This document shows, in pieces, positions 8,907 to 16,821 of a stretch of 38,832 bases of DNA. The stretch covers positions 1-38,832 of the forward strand of contig UQQN01000011.1 in assembly GCA_900543155.1 (NCBI GenBank), read 5' to 3'. Each line of letters starts with the position of its first letter. Position 1 is the first letter of the stretch. The DNA comes from an uncultured Prevotella sp. GTDB taxonomy: Bacteria; Bacteroidota; Bacteroidia; Bacteroidales; Bacteroidaceae. Made by a program: the position numbers and the translations under genes. The notes below the pieces were generated by a model, which was not told where the DNA came from, did no database searches, and saw only the letters and a program-made list of their open reading frames with translations.

Positions 8907-9497
8907 ATGGTTTATTTATTGCTTGCTGATGGTTTCGAAGAAATTGAAACAATTGGTACCATCGATATCTTGCGCCGTTGTGGTTTGCAAGTGCAAACTC
9001 TCAGTGTTACTGGAAAACGTGTGGTAACTGGTGCGCACGGAATTATTATTAAAGCTGATAGCTTGTTCCGCAAAAATCACATTGTTGACTGCGAGGCTTT
9101 AGTGTTGCCTGGTGGTTCAAAGGGTGCAGAAACTATGTATAAGAATTCTGTAATCCGCATGGTTATTAGCAATTATGCTAGTGATGGAATCCTTATTGCA
9201 GCTATTTGTGCAGCTCCGATGGTGCTCGGTGCAGCGGGTGTGTTGAAAGATAAACATGCAACGGTATACCCTGGACTCGAACAATATCTTGAGGGTGCTA
9301 CTGTGCATCGCGAGGCTCTAGTGATTGAACACGATAACCTTATTACTGCTGCAGGACCTGCAGCTACACGTTTGTTTGCTTTTGCTATAGCACGTCGCTT
9401 GGTTGATAATGCTGCTGTTGTTGACCAGGTTGAACACGATATGCTTTTTGCTGGATTTGACAGTTCTGTGAACCAAGTATTAAAGTTTAAAGGCTGA
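8907..9497 (+). CDS. DJ-1/PfpI family protein
   Basis: This 196-aa protein belongs to the DJ-1/YajL branch of the class I glutamine amidotransferase-like superfamily. The nucleophile-elbow Cys is residue 101 in AAICAAPMVLG. The conserved acidic partner is Glu14 in FEEIETIGTID, and the VLPGG loop lies at 66-70. Members act as oxidative-stress chaperones, with disputed deglycase or glyoxalase activity. The older label 'thiazole monophosphate biosynthesis' applied to such proteins is not supported. It follows pdxJ by 65 bp in the same direction. A purine stretch GAAGGAA sits just before the ATG, unusual for this phylum. Confidence 0.88.
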   Translation: MVYLLLADGFEEIETIGTIDILRRCGLQVQTLSVTGKRVVTGAHGIIIKADSLFRKNHIVDCEALVLPGGSKGAETMYKNSVIRMVISNYASDGILIAAICAAPMVLGAAGVLKDKHATVYPGLEQYLEGATVHREALVIEHDNLITAAGPAATRLFAFAIARRLVDNAAVVDQVEHDMLFAGFDSSVNQVLKFKG

Positions 9498-9510
9498 TAG
9501 ATGTTTTTTT

Positions 9511-9541
9511 GAAGGAACGCCCATGTTAGGGCGTGTGCTTC
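9511..9541. other. Intercistronic hairpin
   Basis: ACGCCC and GGGCGT pair around ATGTTA, extended by GAAG/CTTC after small internal loops. It lies between the DJ-1 gene stop and recG. There is no U tract downstream, so it could be an mRNA processing or stability element rather than a terminator. Confidence 0.4.
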
Positions 9542-9562
9542 ATGAAAATTTAGCAAACAATA

Positions 9563-11662
9563 ATGCTGAATCCGCTTCAAACAGATATTAAATATCTTAA
9601 AGGGGTCGGTCCCTTAAGAGCTAAAACGTTGGGTGAAGATTTGGGTATCTTCACCCTTCGTGATTTATTGTATACTTTCCCCTATAAATATATAGACCGT
9701 AGCGTAATCTACCAAGTGCGTGACTTGGTGGACGGCATGCCCTATGTGGTGCTGAAAGGACAAATTACCTCGAAGGTTATTGAGGGGACTGGACGACGTG
9801 AACGTTTGGTTGCCTCTTTCTCGGACGGTACTGGCTATATCGAACTTGTGTGGTTTAACAGCATAAAAGTTTTCGACAAAAAACTGCAATATAACCACAA
9901 CTATATTTTGCTTGGCAAACCCAATAGTTTTAATGGGCGCATAAGCATTGTGCATCCAGAACTTGAAGATGCAGAGACTTTCTTGAATCAACCGCTAACC
10001 ATGCAACCTCACTATCATACCAGTGAGCGCATGAAACGACAAGGTTTTAGTTCAAGAAATATGTCAGACTTGGTTGATCGTGCTTTTGCCTTGTTGGGGA
10101 ATATGCCGATTGCCGAAACTTTGCCCGATTACATTCTAAAACGCTATGCTTTGCAAGGGATAAATAGAGCCTTACACACACTTCATAAACCCGTAAAGTC
10201 TACCGATTTGCCCGAAGCAAGTCGTAGAATGAAGTTTGAGGAACTCTTTTACTTGCAACTCGACATATTGCGCTATACGCAAAATCGTAAACTCCATTAC
10301 GATGGATATGTGTTTAATAGAGTGGGGGAGAACTTTATGCGTTTTTATAACGAGTGTTTGCCTTTTACGCTCACAGAAGCACAAAAGCGTGTGGTGCGCG
10401 AAATCAGAAAGGATGTTTCTACGGGTAGCCAAATGAATAGACTCTTGCAAGGTGATGTGGGAAGTGGCAAAACGATGGTGGCACTTTTATGTAGTTTGCT
10501 TGCTGTAGACAATCATTTTCAGGCTTGCATAATGGCTCCTACTGAAATTCTTGCTGAACAGCATTTTGCTTCGATTTCTTCGTATCTTGAAAAACTGCCT
10601 TTAAAGGTAGAATTGCTTACAGGTAATGTGAAGGGTAAACGCAGAAAACAGGTGTTGCAAGGGGTGAGCGATGGTAGTGTTGACATTCTTGTGGGTACAC
10701 ACGCACTTATTGAACCGAATGTGGTTTTCTCGAACGTGGGACTTGTGGTGATTGATGAACAACATCGTTTTGGCGTGAAACAACGTGCAAAATTGTGGTC
10801 GAAGAATGCAAAGCCTCCCCATATTTTGGTGATGACAGCAACTCCCATTCCTCGCACATTGGCTATGACTGTGTATGGCGACTTGGATGTGAGTGTGATA
10901 GATCAACTTCCTCCCGGACGAAAGCCTATTCAGACAGTGCATTACCGACAGTCTGATCGCGAAAAGTTGTATCAGGGCATGCTTTATCAGTTGCAACTCG
11001 GACGTCAAGTTTATGTGGTTTATCCTCTGATTAAGGAAAACGAAAAACTCGACCTTCACGACTTGCAGAATGGTTATGACTTGTTAGTAGACGTTTTCAA
11101 AAACTACAAGGTGGGCATGGTGCATGGTAAAATGAAACCTGCTGAAAAAGAAGAGGCAATGGCTGATTTTAAGGCACAGAAAACGCAAATTCTTGTTTCG
11201 ACTACGGTGATCGAGGTAGGTGTAAATGTGCCTAATGCTTCGGTAATGGTAATCGAAAATGCCGAGCGCTTTGGTCTTGCTCAGTTGCATCAATTGCGTG
11301 GTCGTGTGGGGCGTGGTGCTGAACAATCTTATTGTATTTTGATGACAAAAGATAAACTTGCTGAAAACTCGCAACGACGTATGCAAGTACTTGTAGAGAG
11401 CACAGACGGATTTGTTATTGCTGAGGAAGATATGAAACTTCGCGGTCCGGGCGATCTTGAAGGTACAGCACAAAGTGGCATGCCTTTCGATTTGAAGATA
11501 GCCAATATTGTGAAAGATCAAGACTTGATGGAATTAGCTCGTGAGGCAGCGAAAGAGGTCCTTGAGCAAGATCCACAACAATCGCTACCACAAAATGCAA
11601 TTATTTGGTCACATCTTGACATGTTAAAGAAAACGCAGATAAATTTTTCGGCGATTTCTTAA
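9563..11662 (+). CDS. recG: ATP-dependent DNA helicase RecG
   Basis: RecG reverses stalled replication forks and branch-migrates Holliday junctions. The 699-aa length is normal. The N-terminal wedge/OB domain occupies roughly residues 1-260 (LKGVGPLRAKTLGEDLGI at the start, then VVLKGQI). The helicase core follows, with Walker A GDVGSGKT at about 297, the DEAH-type box as DEQH at 398, MTATPIPRT near 425, and motif VI QLRGRVGRG. The C-terminal segment has the RecG-typical RGPGDLEGTAQSG. The start fits the family, 66 bp after the DJ-1 gene. I see no truncation or missing motif. Confidence 0.96.
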   Translation: MLNPLQTDIKYLKGVGPLRAKTLGEDLGIFTLRDLLYTFPYKYIDRSVIYQVRDLVDGMPYVVLKGQITSKVIEGTGRRERLVASFSDGTGYIELVWFNSIKVFDKKLQYNHNYILLGKPNSFNGRISIVHPELEDAETFLNQPLTMQPHYHTSERMKRQGFSSRNMSDLVDRAFALLGNMPIAETLPDYILKRYALQGINRALHTLHKPVKSTDLPEASRRMKFEELFYLQLDILRYTQNRKLHYDGYVFNRVGENFMRFYNECLPFTLTEAQKRVVREIRKDVSTGSQMNRLLQGDVGSGKTMVALLCSLLAVDNHFQACIMAPTEILAEQHFASISSYLEKLPLKVELLTGNVKGKRRKQVLQGVSDGSVDILVGTHALIEPNVVFSNVGLVVIDEQHRFGVKQRAKLWSKNAKPPHILVMTATPIPRTLAMTVYGDLDVSVIDQLPPGRKPIQTVHYRQSDREKLYQGMLYQLQLGRQVYVVYPLIKENEKLDLHDLQNGYDLLVDVFKNYKVGMVHGKMKPAEKEEAMADFKAQKTQILVSTTVIEVGVNVPNASVMVIENAERFGLAQLHQLRGRVGRGAEQSYCILMTKDKLAENSQRRMQVLVESTDGFVIAEEDMKLRGPGDLEGTAQSGMPFDLKIANIVKDQDLMELAREAAKEVLEQDPQQSLPQNAIIWSHLDMLKKTQINFSAIS

Positions 11663-11737
11663 TCTTTTGAATGGGGCGTTTTGAAGTTTTGAAAAGAGTT
11701 TTTTTAACAAGAGAAAATATAAAACATATTTTGTGTG

Positions 11738-12694
11738 ATGAGTACCGAAAACTTTTTATTACGTTTTGTAAAGAATTGGACTTTGCCCATAGCTATTGTT
11801 ACGGGAGCATTAGCCTATCTTGTGTATTCGCATTTATCCGTATTAAACTTTACACGTCCTTATGCAGCTCCAACGGTTGCTATTGTACAACCAGTGCTTA
11901 TTTTCTCAATGTTGTTTCTTTCGTTCTGTAAAATAGACGTGAAACAATTACGACCGCGTATTTCGCATTTATGGTTGTTGCTTATTCAGTGTGGAAGTTT
12001 TTCGTTGCTTTGCTTATTGGTGCATTTTTTGCCCACGATGAGTAGTCGTGTGGTGGTTGAGGCTGCAGCACTTTGCTTGATATGTCCCACAGCCACGTCT
12101 GCGGCAGTAGTCACGCAAAAATTGCATGGTGATGGTGCGGATATTACCATGTATACTTTGCTTATCAATTTGGCTGTATCTGTTGTTGTTCCTGTCTTTA
12201 TCCCCTTAGTGGGTGGACATGTGGGTTTATCCTTCCTTACAGCTTTTTGGTCTATTATGCAACGTGTTTTCCCTATGTTGATATGTCCGCTTATAGCTGC
12301 ACAGTTAGTGCGATGGTTGTTGCCCCATTTACATGATTGGCTTGTGTCTTTTCACAATCTTGCTTTTTATCTTTGGGCAGTAGCATTAAGCATTGCCATA
12401 GCTGTTACTACTCGTAGCATTATGCACACACATAACTCTCTGTCTCTTATTGGGGGAATTTGCATAGCTTCGTTATTTTGCTGCATCATACAGTTTGCTA
12501 TAGGTCGTATAATTGGTCGTCATTATAATCGTTCGGTAAGCACGTGTCAGTCTCTTGGACAAAAAAATACGGTTTTTGCCATTTGGATGGGATACACCTT
12601 CCTCGACCCTGTAACGTCCTTAGCTGGTGGTTTTTACAGTATATGGCACAATTTGTATAATACTTATCAGCTTAGAAGAGAGGCAAAAAAATAG
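11738..12694 (+). CDS. Membrane transporter of the BASS (bile acid:Na+ symporter-like) type
   Basis: The 318-aa product is almost entirely hydrophobic, with eight to ten membrane segments. The segment AALCLICPTATSAAVVTQKLHG resembles the conserved crossover region of BASS-superfamily transporters, which move organic anions with sodium. A GTG lies directly before the ATG at 11738; the ATG is the likelier start. It follows recG by 75 bp and may share its transcript. The substrate is unknown. An auxin-efflux-like carrier is an alternative, since the two superfamilies look alike at this level. Confidence 0.6.
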   Translation: MSTENFLLRFVKNWTLPIAIVTGALAYLVYSHLSVLNFTRPYAAPTVAIVQPVLIFSMLFLSFCKIDVKQLRPRISHLWLLLIQCGSFSLLCLLVHFLPTMSSRVVVEAAALCLICPTATSAAVVTQKLHGDGADITMYTLLINLAVSVVVPVFIPLVGGHVGLSFLTAFWSIMQRVFPMLICPLIAAQLVRWLLPHLHDWLVSFHNLAFYLWAVALSIAIAVTTRSIMHTHNSLSLIGGICIASLFCCIIQFAIGRIIGRHYNRSVSTCQSLGQKNTVFAIWMGYTFLDPVTSLAGGFYSIWHNLYNTYQLRREAKK

Positions 12695-12863
12695 ATGAAT
12701 AGGTTTACTGAGGAGTATTTACTTATTAAAGTTTCCCATATTTTTTGTGGGTGCTTAGTAATCTTGCCCTTTGAATAGCTGTTATTAAATGTAGAAAACG
12801 AATGTAGTTCTAACAGATTAACAGCATAAAGTTCAAGATTCTTCAAAAAATAAGCGTAAAAAG

Positions 12864-12893
12864 TTGGTATTTGAAATAATTTTACTACCTTTG
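12864..12893 (+). promoter_or_regulatory. Promoter of tRNA-Pro
   Basis: A -33 TTG at 12864-12866 and a -7 TACCTTTG at 12886-12893 are separated by 19 bp, a full match to the Bacteroidetes promoter. It lies 31 bp before the tRNA. Confidence 0.75.
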
Positions 12894-12924
12894 CACTCGC
12901 AAAAAGGAATTTACTTATTTGCAA

Positions 12925-12999
12925 CGGGGCGTAGCGCAGTCCGGTTAGCGCACCTGCTTTGGGAGCAGGGGGTCGTGGGTTCGAATCCCGTCGCCCCGA
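12925..12999 (+). tRNA. tRNA-Pro (anticodon TGG)
   Basis: The 75-nt cloverleaf has a perfect 7-bp acceptor stem (CGGGGCG with CGCCCCG). The anticodon arm is CCTGC-TTTGGGA-GCAGG, giving anticodon TGG, and the T arm is GTGGG-TTCGAAT-CCCGT. The discriminator is A at 12999 and CCA is not encoded. A phage integrase begins about 240 bp downstream, so its 3' end is the probable attachment target of the prophage. Confidence 0.95.
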
Positions 13000-13010
13000 C
13001 AAACATTTTA

Positions 13011-13057
13011 AACCGTTGGTTTTCAAGGATTTATGACTTGAGAGCTAACGGTTTTTT
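13011..13057 (+). terminator. Terminator after tRNA-Pro
   Basis: AACCGTT (13011-13017) pairs with AACGGTT (13047-13053), and TCAAG (13023-13027) pairs with CTTGA (13037-13041) inside it. A T6 run follows. The 13058-13237 stretch before the integrase shows nothing else definable. Confidence 0.7.
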
Positions 13058-13237
13058 CGTTGTATATGGCTCATTTTTCAGTTATATTTTGTTAATTACG
13101 ACCAATTATTTATGTGTTTTTATGCACTTTTGTGTCGCTTTGTGTGGCTTTTTCACAGGTTTCTCACAAAAAAAGGCAAAAAACGTGTTTTTACTGATTT
13201 TGAATACAATTATTAACGCTGAAAAATTGAGTTTGGC

Positions 13238-14512
13238 ATGGCTTATAAATTAAAATGGTATTTGGATTTAAGGAAATTAGATAAGGACGGTAGGGGAAGA
13301 TTATATTTGGCTGTATATAACCAGGGAAGCACAGGACTGATTCCTACAGGGGTGGCACTGATGGAGGGTGATTGGGGGAACGGACGCGTGATGAGGAGGG
13401 TGCCACTTGCTGATAAGCTAACCAATATGCTAAAAGAGAAAATGGTTAGGGTGCAGCTGGCGATAGAAGAACTTGCCTTGAGCGTGGACGTGAACTCGAT
13501 GAAGGGAACGGACTTAAAGAAGGCTGCACTGAAGTATTTAAACCTAGATGCTAAGGGGAGATGTGTGGGCAAGGTGGGGACTTTCAAGGAGTTCGCCAAT
13601 AGGTATGTGGCAAGAATTAGGAATGAGAGGACGAGAGGGGTGTATGAGGGTACGGTTAAGAAGATTGGGAAATATTGTGACCTTGAGCAGTTGACTTTTG
13701 AGGATATAAAGGTGGGGTGGCTGAAGGACTTTGAGGCTTGGATGGGTGAGACGTGTGGTGTGAATGCGAGGGGGATTCATTTGAGGAATATTAGGGCCCT
13801 GTTTAATGCTGCGATAGATGAGGAGGTTGTGGGGGCTGATGTGTATCCGTTTAGGCGCTTCAGGATTAAGAAACAAGCCACGATGAAAAGATCGCTGACG
13901 GTGCAGGATTTGAGGCGGTTGCGGGATTATCCTTGTGAGGATTGGCAGCGTAAGTACGTGGATATGTTTATGTTGTCGTTTTACTTGTGTGGGATAAACA
14001 TGGTAGATTTGGTGGCGCTACCTAAGATTAGGAGGGGTGATGTGATAGAGTTTAGGAGGAGTAAGACGGGGGTGCCTTGTAGGATGAAGGTGCCTGATGT
14101 GGCTTGGGATATTATTGAGAGGTATGCGGGGAGGGATAGGTTAGTGTGTTTTGGTGAGGACTGTGTGGGTGTAGGGGCTTGGCATGATAGGTTGCACAGG
14201 ATGAATATGGCGCTGCAGAAGGTAGGTCCTTCGAGCTACGTATATGTGAGGGCTAAGGGCAGGGGGCGTAAGTTGAAGCGTGAGAAGGTGTATGAGGGTT
14301 TATTCCCTGAGTTGACATCGTATTGGGCAAGGCATACTTGGGCTACGTTGGCAGCTGAGGTGGATGTGCCTGATGCGGTGATAGATGCTGCATTGGGTCA
14401 TAGGTCGCCTTATCCGATGGCTGATATTTATATACGGCGTAATTATAAGAAGGTTGACGAGGCTGTGGATAAGGTGATTGCTTATTTGAATTGTTGTGAT
14501 GTTATGTTGTGA
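13238..14512 (+). CDS. int: Phage tyrosine integrase (Bacteroidetes phage type)
   Basis: The 424-aa protein has an N-terminal arm-binding part, a SAM-like core-binding domain (about 115-210) and a catalytic domain. In the catalytic domain, KTG near residue 275, Arg365 in SYWARHTW, GH at 387-388 and Tyr in DIYIRRNY are visible. The usual first catalytic Arg is not obvious: the position where most relatives of XerC have R reads SFYLCGINMVDL. The His before the box II Arg is replaced by WAR. Several Bacteroidetes phage integrases share this look, so it may be a family trait. The codon use is rich in AGG and GGG, unlike the host genes. Its place next to tRNA-Pro indicates site-specific integration. 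Confidence 0.9.
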   Translation: MAYKLKWYLDLRKLDKDGRGRLYLAVYNQGSTGLIPTGVALMEGDWGNGRVMRRVPLADKLTNMLKEKMVRVQLAIEELALSVDVNSMKGTDLKKAALKYLNLDAKGRCVGKVGTFKEFANRYVARIRNERTRGVYEGTVKKIGKYCDLEQLTFEDIKVGWLKDFEAWMGETCGVNARGIHLRNIRALFNAAIDEEVVGADVYPFRRFRIKKQATMKRSLTVQDLRRLRDYPCEDWQRKYVDMFMLSFYLCGINMVDLVALPKIRRGDVIEFRRSKTGVPCRMKVPDVAWDIIERYAGRDRLVCFGEDCVGVGAWHDRLHRMNMALQKVGPSSYVYVRAKGRGRKLKREKVYEGLFPELTSYWARHTWATLAAEVDVPDAVIDAALGHRSPYPMADIYIRRNYKKVDEAVDKVIAYLNCCDVML

Positions 14513-14530
14513 GATTGTGGCATGTGTTAT

Positions 14531-14560
14531 GGGCTTTTCTTAACGGGAAAGCCCTTTTTA
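14531..14560 (+). terminator. Terminator after the integrase
   Basis: GGGCTTTTC pairs with GGGAAAGCCC across a short loop and a T run (CTTTTTATT) follows. It lies 19 bp past the integrase stop. Confidence 0.75.
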
Positions 14561-14588
14561 TTGCAAATGAACTTATGCAAATAAAACT

Positions 14589-14622
14589 GCGCTCCCTTAC
14601 CATTGGGATGGTAGGGGAGCGC
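14589..14622. terminator. Very stable hairpin between integrase and repressor
   Basis: Fifteen base pairs (GCGCTCCCTTACCAT with ATGGTAGGGGAGCGC) close a 4-nt loop, TGGG. The single imperfect pair is a G-U in plus-strand RNA. Short T runs lie on both sides, so it could stop transcription from either direction and insulate the repressor gene from the integrase. Confidence 0.55.
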
Positions 14623-14659
14623 GGTGTTTTGTATTATAGTAAACATAACCTTTATTCTA

Positions 14660-14667
14660 TACCTTTG
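14660..14667 (+). promoter_or_regulatory. Probable -7 element of the repressor promoter
   Basis: TACCTTTG matches TAnnTTTG exactly, 127 bp before the repressor ATG. No -33 element is found at normal spacing. Confidence 0.45.
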
Positions 14668-14719
14668 TATTATTAACAATGTTAAGTAACGCGGTTATGT
14701 GCTGCAAATATAGTGCAAA

Positions 14720-14756
14720 TGGGAAACATTTCCCAAATGAAAATGCAAATATTTTC
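14720..14756. promoter_or_regulatory. Candidate repressor operators (two inverted repeats)
   Basis: The first site is a perfect 7-bp inverted repeat with a 2-bp spacer: TGGGAAA-CA-TTTCCCA (14720-14735). The second is GAAAAT-GCAAAT-ATTTTC (14739-14756), 6-bp arms with a 6-bp spacer. They lie between the probable promoter at 14660-14667 and the repressor start, so self-control by the encoded HTH protein is the simplest reading. The two palindromes are not the same sequence, so they may bind different proteins. Confidence 0.5.
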
Positions 14757-14793
14757 AGATGAGAATATGAAATAAGAAACAAAGAACAATAAT

Positions 14794-15210
14794 ATGAAGA
14801 ATTTAGGACAATTAGAACAGTTAATTGGCGCATTTGGGAAAGGTAATCAGAGTTCATTTGCTAGAGTATCGGGCATTAATATCAGTACTATAGCAACATG
14901 GTTAGCGCGTAATAACTTCGATCCCGAGCGTATAAAGCGTGCTCTTCCTCAAGTTGATGGTAATTGGTTGCTAACGGGGGAGGGGGAGATGCTGTTGCCT
15001 GAAGAAGGCTCGAGTTCTGTGCATGTGAGTGGACATCATAACACGGCACAAGTAAACTCGTCAGGTAGCTTAGAAGTCAGTAATTACGGGGCTTCTGATA
15101 CTTCCGAAGCCGAAAAAGATGTGCAATTATTAAAGCAAAAAATCTCCTCTCTAAATGCCCTACTCGCTGAAAAAGAACGCCTCATAAACGTGCTCCTCGA
15201 CCGTAAATAA
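14794..15210 (+). CDS. Phage repressor-like HTH protein
   Basis: This 138-aa protein begins with an HTH domain (about 1-55: SSFARVSGINISTIATWLARN) followed by LPQVDGNWLLTGEGEML. That 'NWLLTGEG' phrase is typical of CI-like phage repressors. A short polar linker leads to a C-terminal coiled coil (about 105-138). There is no S24/LexA-like self-cleavage domain, so any induction would not be by RecA-assisted self-cleavage. Oligomerisation through the coiled coil is likely. Upstream palindromes at 14720-14756 are candidate targets. It reads in the same direction as the early genes, with no divergent cro-like gene. Confidence 0.7.
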   Translation: MKNLGQLEQLIGAFGKGNQSSFARVSGINISTIATWLARNNFDPERIKRALPQVDGNWLLTGEGEMLLPEEGSSSVHVSGHHNTAQVNSSGSLEVSNYGASDTSEAEKDVQLLKQKISSLNALLAEKERLINVLLDRK

Positions 15211-15237
15211 ACCCTCTACGTTCGTAGAATAAAGGTT

Positions 15238-15582
15238 ATGTTTACAAGCAAAATGGATAAAAAAAATAGGATTGTGAAGACGTGGAGTCCAACGCGGACG
15301 ATGCGTGCGATGGGGGTTGGTACACAGATTTCGTTGCCCCTGGTGATGGTAGGTAGTCCACAGGCTATGTATATGGCCAAGATGCGGTTGAATGCTGAAT
15401 GTGGATGGGAACAGTGGTTGGTGAAGGTTACCGAGGTGGTTGACGCTAAGGGTATGCCGAGGAAGCGTGTGATTGTGGAACGACGTGCACGACCTACGGA
15501 TTTTCCCCTGCAGCCCCCCACTGCTGCTGTGAGTGACGAACCGAATATGAAAGAAAAGAAAGGAGGACATGAAGATGACTGA
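15238..15582 (+). CDS. Hypothetical phage protein (114 aa)
   Basis: I do not recognise this protein. It is basic, with a mixed N-terminal part and a proline-containing, charged C-terminus ending GGHEDD. No membrane segment or signal peptide is visible. An alternative start is the second Met (MDKKNRIVK, 15 nt downstream). It overlaps the next HTH gene by 14 nt, which suggests co-translation with it. Its place between the repressor and an excisionase-like gene suggests an early or control role. Confidence 0.6.
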   Translation: MFTSKMDKKNRIVKTWSPTRTMRAMGVGTQISLPLVMVGSPQAMYMAKMRLNAECGWEQWLVKVTEVVDAKGMPRKRVIVERRARPTDFPLQPPTAAVSDEPNMKEKKGGHEDD

Positions 15583-15775
15583 TGTGAGACCAAAGGTGGA
15601 GCCCGATGGGCGTTACACTGTGACCGATGCTCGCAAGGCTTTAGGTATATCGCACAGAGCGATGTATGATTGGATTAACAAGGGCTGGATTAAGTGTGAG
15701 TATAGGAAGGTTGACTGTAGGCGTTTTATCTTGGGTAGTGAGATTCTGCGCGTGTGGGACGACTTTTATAGATAG
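15569..15775 (+). CDS. Small HTH DNA-binding protein (excisionase/MerR-like)
   Basis: The 68-aa product contains a winged-helix HTH of the excisionase/MerR type: YTVTDARKALGISHRAMYDW, then a wing, INKGWIKCEYRKVD, and RRFILGSEILRVWDDF. Such proteins bend DNA at att sites or control early promoters. It overlaps the end of the preceding gene. The ATG at 15569 was chosen; an alternative Met is two codons later. It is separated from the integrase by the repressor, so an Xis role is only a suggestion. Confidence 0.65.
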   Translation: MKMTDVRPKVEPDGRYTVTDARKALGISHRAMYDWINKGWIKCEYRKVDCRRFILGSEILRVWDDFYR

Positions 15776-15937
15776 AGTTGGATTTCATCCTTCGTTTTCT
15801 CGCCATGGCATAACTCGAGCAAGCTCGGTTCTGCTCATTTGGCTTAACGAAAACGTTCGGCACGTAAGAAGTAGAAGACAATAACTGAAAACAAATGGTG
15901 CTTGGGAGGTGACGTGCCAACGCGTTACGCTGACACT

Positions 15938-16072
15938 ATGACATATCCCCTAAAAGGACTGCGCGGGGGTGTGGGGTGTGAAGACATCGAGTGGTATAGG
16001 GTTTGTGCACGGTGGTGCATGTGGTGGCTGCTATGCGTGGCGATGTGCCTGGGTGCTATATGTGAGCTATAA
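15938..16072 (+). CDS. Small membrane protein (44 aa)
   Basis: An ATG at 15938 opens a 44-codon frame ending at TAA 16070-16072. The N-terminal half is soluble (MTYPLKGLRGGVGCEDIEW). The rest is a single membrane helix rich in Trp, Cys and Leu, starting WCMWWLLCVAMCLGAI. The gene after it also encodes a one-helix protein, which adds support. No homolog is recognised. The 15776-15937 gap before it holds only a short palindrome (CGAGCAAGCTCG). Confidence 0.4.
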   Translation: MTYPLKGLRGGVGCEDIEWYRVCARWCMWWLLCVAMCLGAICEL

Positions 16073-16102
16073 GATTATTAACAACGAAAAAAAAGATTGA
16101 AT

Positions 16103-16339
16103 ATGAAATGGTGTGTGACTTTAGATGCTGTGGCGCGAGGTGCTAAGTGGTTGTTGTGTGGTGTGGTGATGTGTGTGGGCTTTGCGATGGCTGGGCGGAT
16201 GGACTATGAGGACCATGTGTTGACCGAGATGAAGAATAACGGCAGCTATGGTGCGATGGTGAATGCTCATCCTGACTGGAGCGAGCACGAGTTGGTGGAG
16301 GCGTATGTGGCTGGGCGTGATGGTGTGCGTGGTAACTAA
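16103..16339 (+). CDS. Small single-pass membrane protein (78 aa)
   Basis: From ATG 16103 (two codons after a TTG) the protein has one membrane helix near the N-terminus (WLLCGVVMCVGFAMAG, residues about 16-31). A soluble, acidic C-terminal part includes HPDWSEHELVEAYVAGRDG. I do not recognise the family. It could be a superinfection-exclusion or membrane-associated early protein, but nothing in the sequence proves that. It lies 30 bp after the 44-aa membrane ORF. Confidence 0.5.
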   Translation: MKWCVTLDAVARGAKWLLCGVVMCVGFAMAGRMDYEDHVLTEMKNNGSYGAMVNAHPDWSEHELVEAYVAGRDGVRGN

Positions 16340-16428
16340 TGAAACGGAAATGCCGAGCAGGGTTGTGTGAGCAGAGCAACGTGGTGACTGCTGCATGTGT
16401 TGTGCCAAATTGTGTGGCTTGCGCCTGA
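16339..16428 (+). CDS. Possible micro-ORF (29 aa)
   Basis: An ATG overlapping the previous stop (TAATG) opens 29 codons with five cysteines (MKRKCRAGLCEQ...). Translational coupling is possible. The evidence is weak, and the same DNA also contains TGCCGAG, which can pair with the tRNA-like element downstream. Confidence 0.2.
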   Translation: MKRKCRAGLCEQSNVVTAACVVPNCVACA

Positions 16429-16539
16429 GGTTTTATTGCTTGTATGGCGGGCTGCACGAAACAGTGAATATTAACATGTTTATTAAAAGGAGTGGTGGCA
16501 TGGCGGTGGCGGTGTGCGTTTGTGATGACGCTTGCAAAT

Positions 16540-16564
16540 TGCGGTTCGACTCCGCGACTCGGCA
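16540..16564 (+). tRNA. tRNA-like T arm 1 (degenerate)
   Basis: TGCGG-TTCGACT-CCGCG is a well-formed 5-bp T arm with a canonical 7-nt loop, followed by an acceptor-like ACTCGGCA and a T8 run at 16569-16577. No matching 5' acceptor strand or anticodon arm is found at normal tRNA distance. TGCCGAG at 16351-16357 would pair perfectly with CTCGGCA but is 200 nt away. It may be a relic, a split or interrupted tRNA, or a tRNA-like RNA. Confidence 0.3.
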
Positions 16565-16659
16565 CATTGTTTTTTTTATGGTGTGAAGATTTTTACACTT
16601 TACTCATTGGTTACTATTTTTTTGTGCTTGCCTGCTGTGAAGCCCGTGGGCACCACCTT

Positions 16660-16734
16660 GGTGGGATAGGCTGTTAATGGGATAGGCAGCTGTAAAATCG
16701 GAACATTAGTGGGGTTCGACTCCCCACCTCACCG
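16660..16734 (+). tRNA. tRNA-like element 2 (degenerate, 75 nt)
   Basis: GGTGGGA at 16660 pairs 6 of 7 with CCTCACC at 16727-16733. The T arm TGGGG-TTCGACT-CCCCA is perfect, T8 and A9 are in place, and the total length is exactly 75 nt. D and anticodon arms are not canonical (GCTG/CAGC can pair but with a 13-nt loop; only TGT/ACA pairs around the anticodon position). No CCA is encoded. It is probably a decayed phage tRNA. Between 16429 and 16821 I see no protein gene I would support. Confidence 0.35.
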
Positions 16735-16821
16735 CAACTTTAATTTAAGGGTGGGCATGACTGCTTGTATGTGTGCGTATGGCCCACGCTGATATTGCAT
16801 CCATAAAAAAAACGATAAAGA

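Noticed and set aside
12864..13253. 129-aa plus-strand ORF across tRNA-Pro
   Set aside because: It translates the tRNA gene and its terminator.
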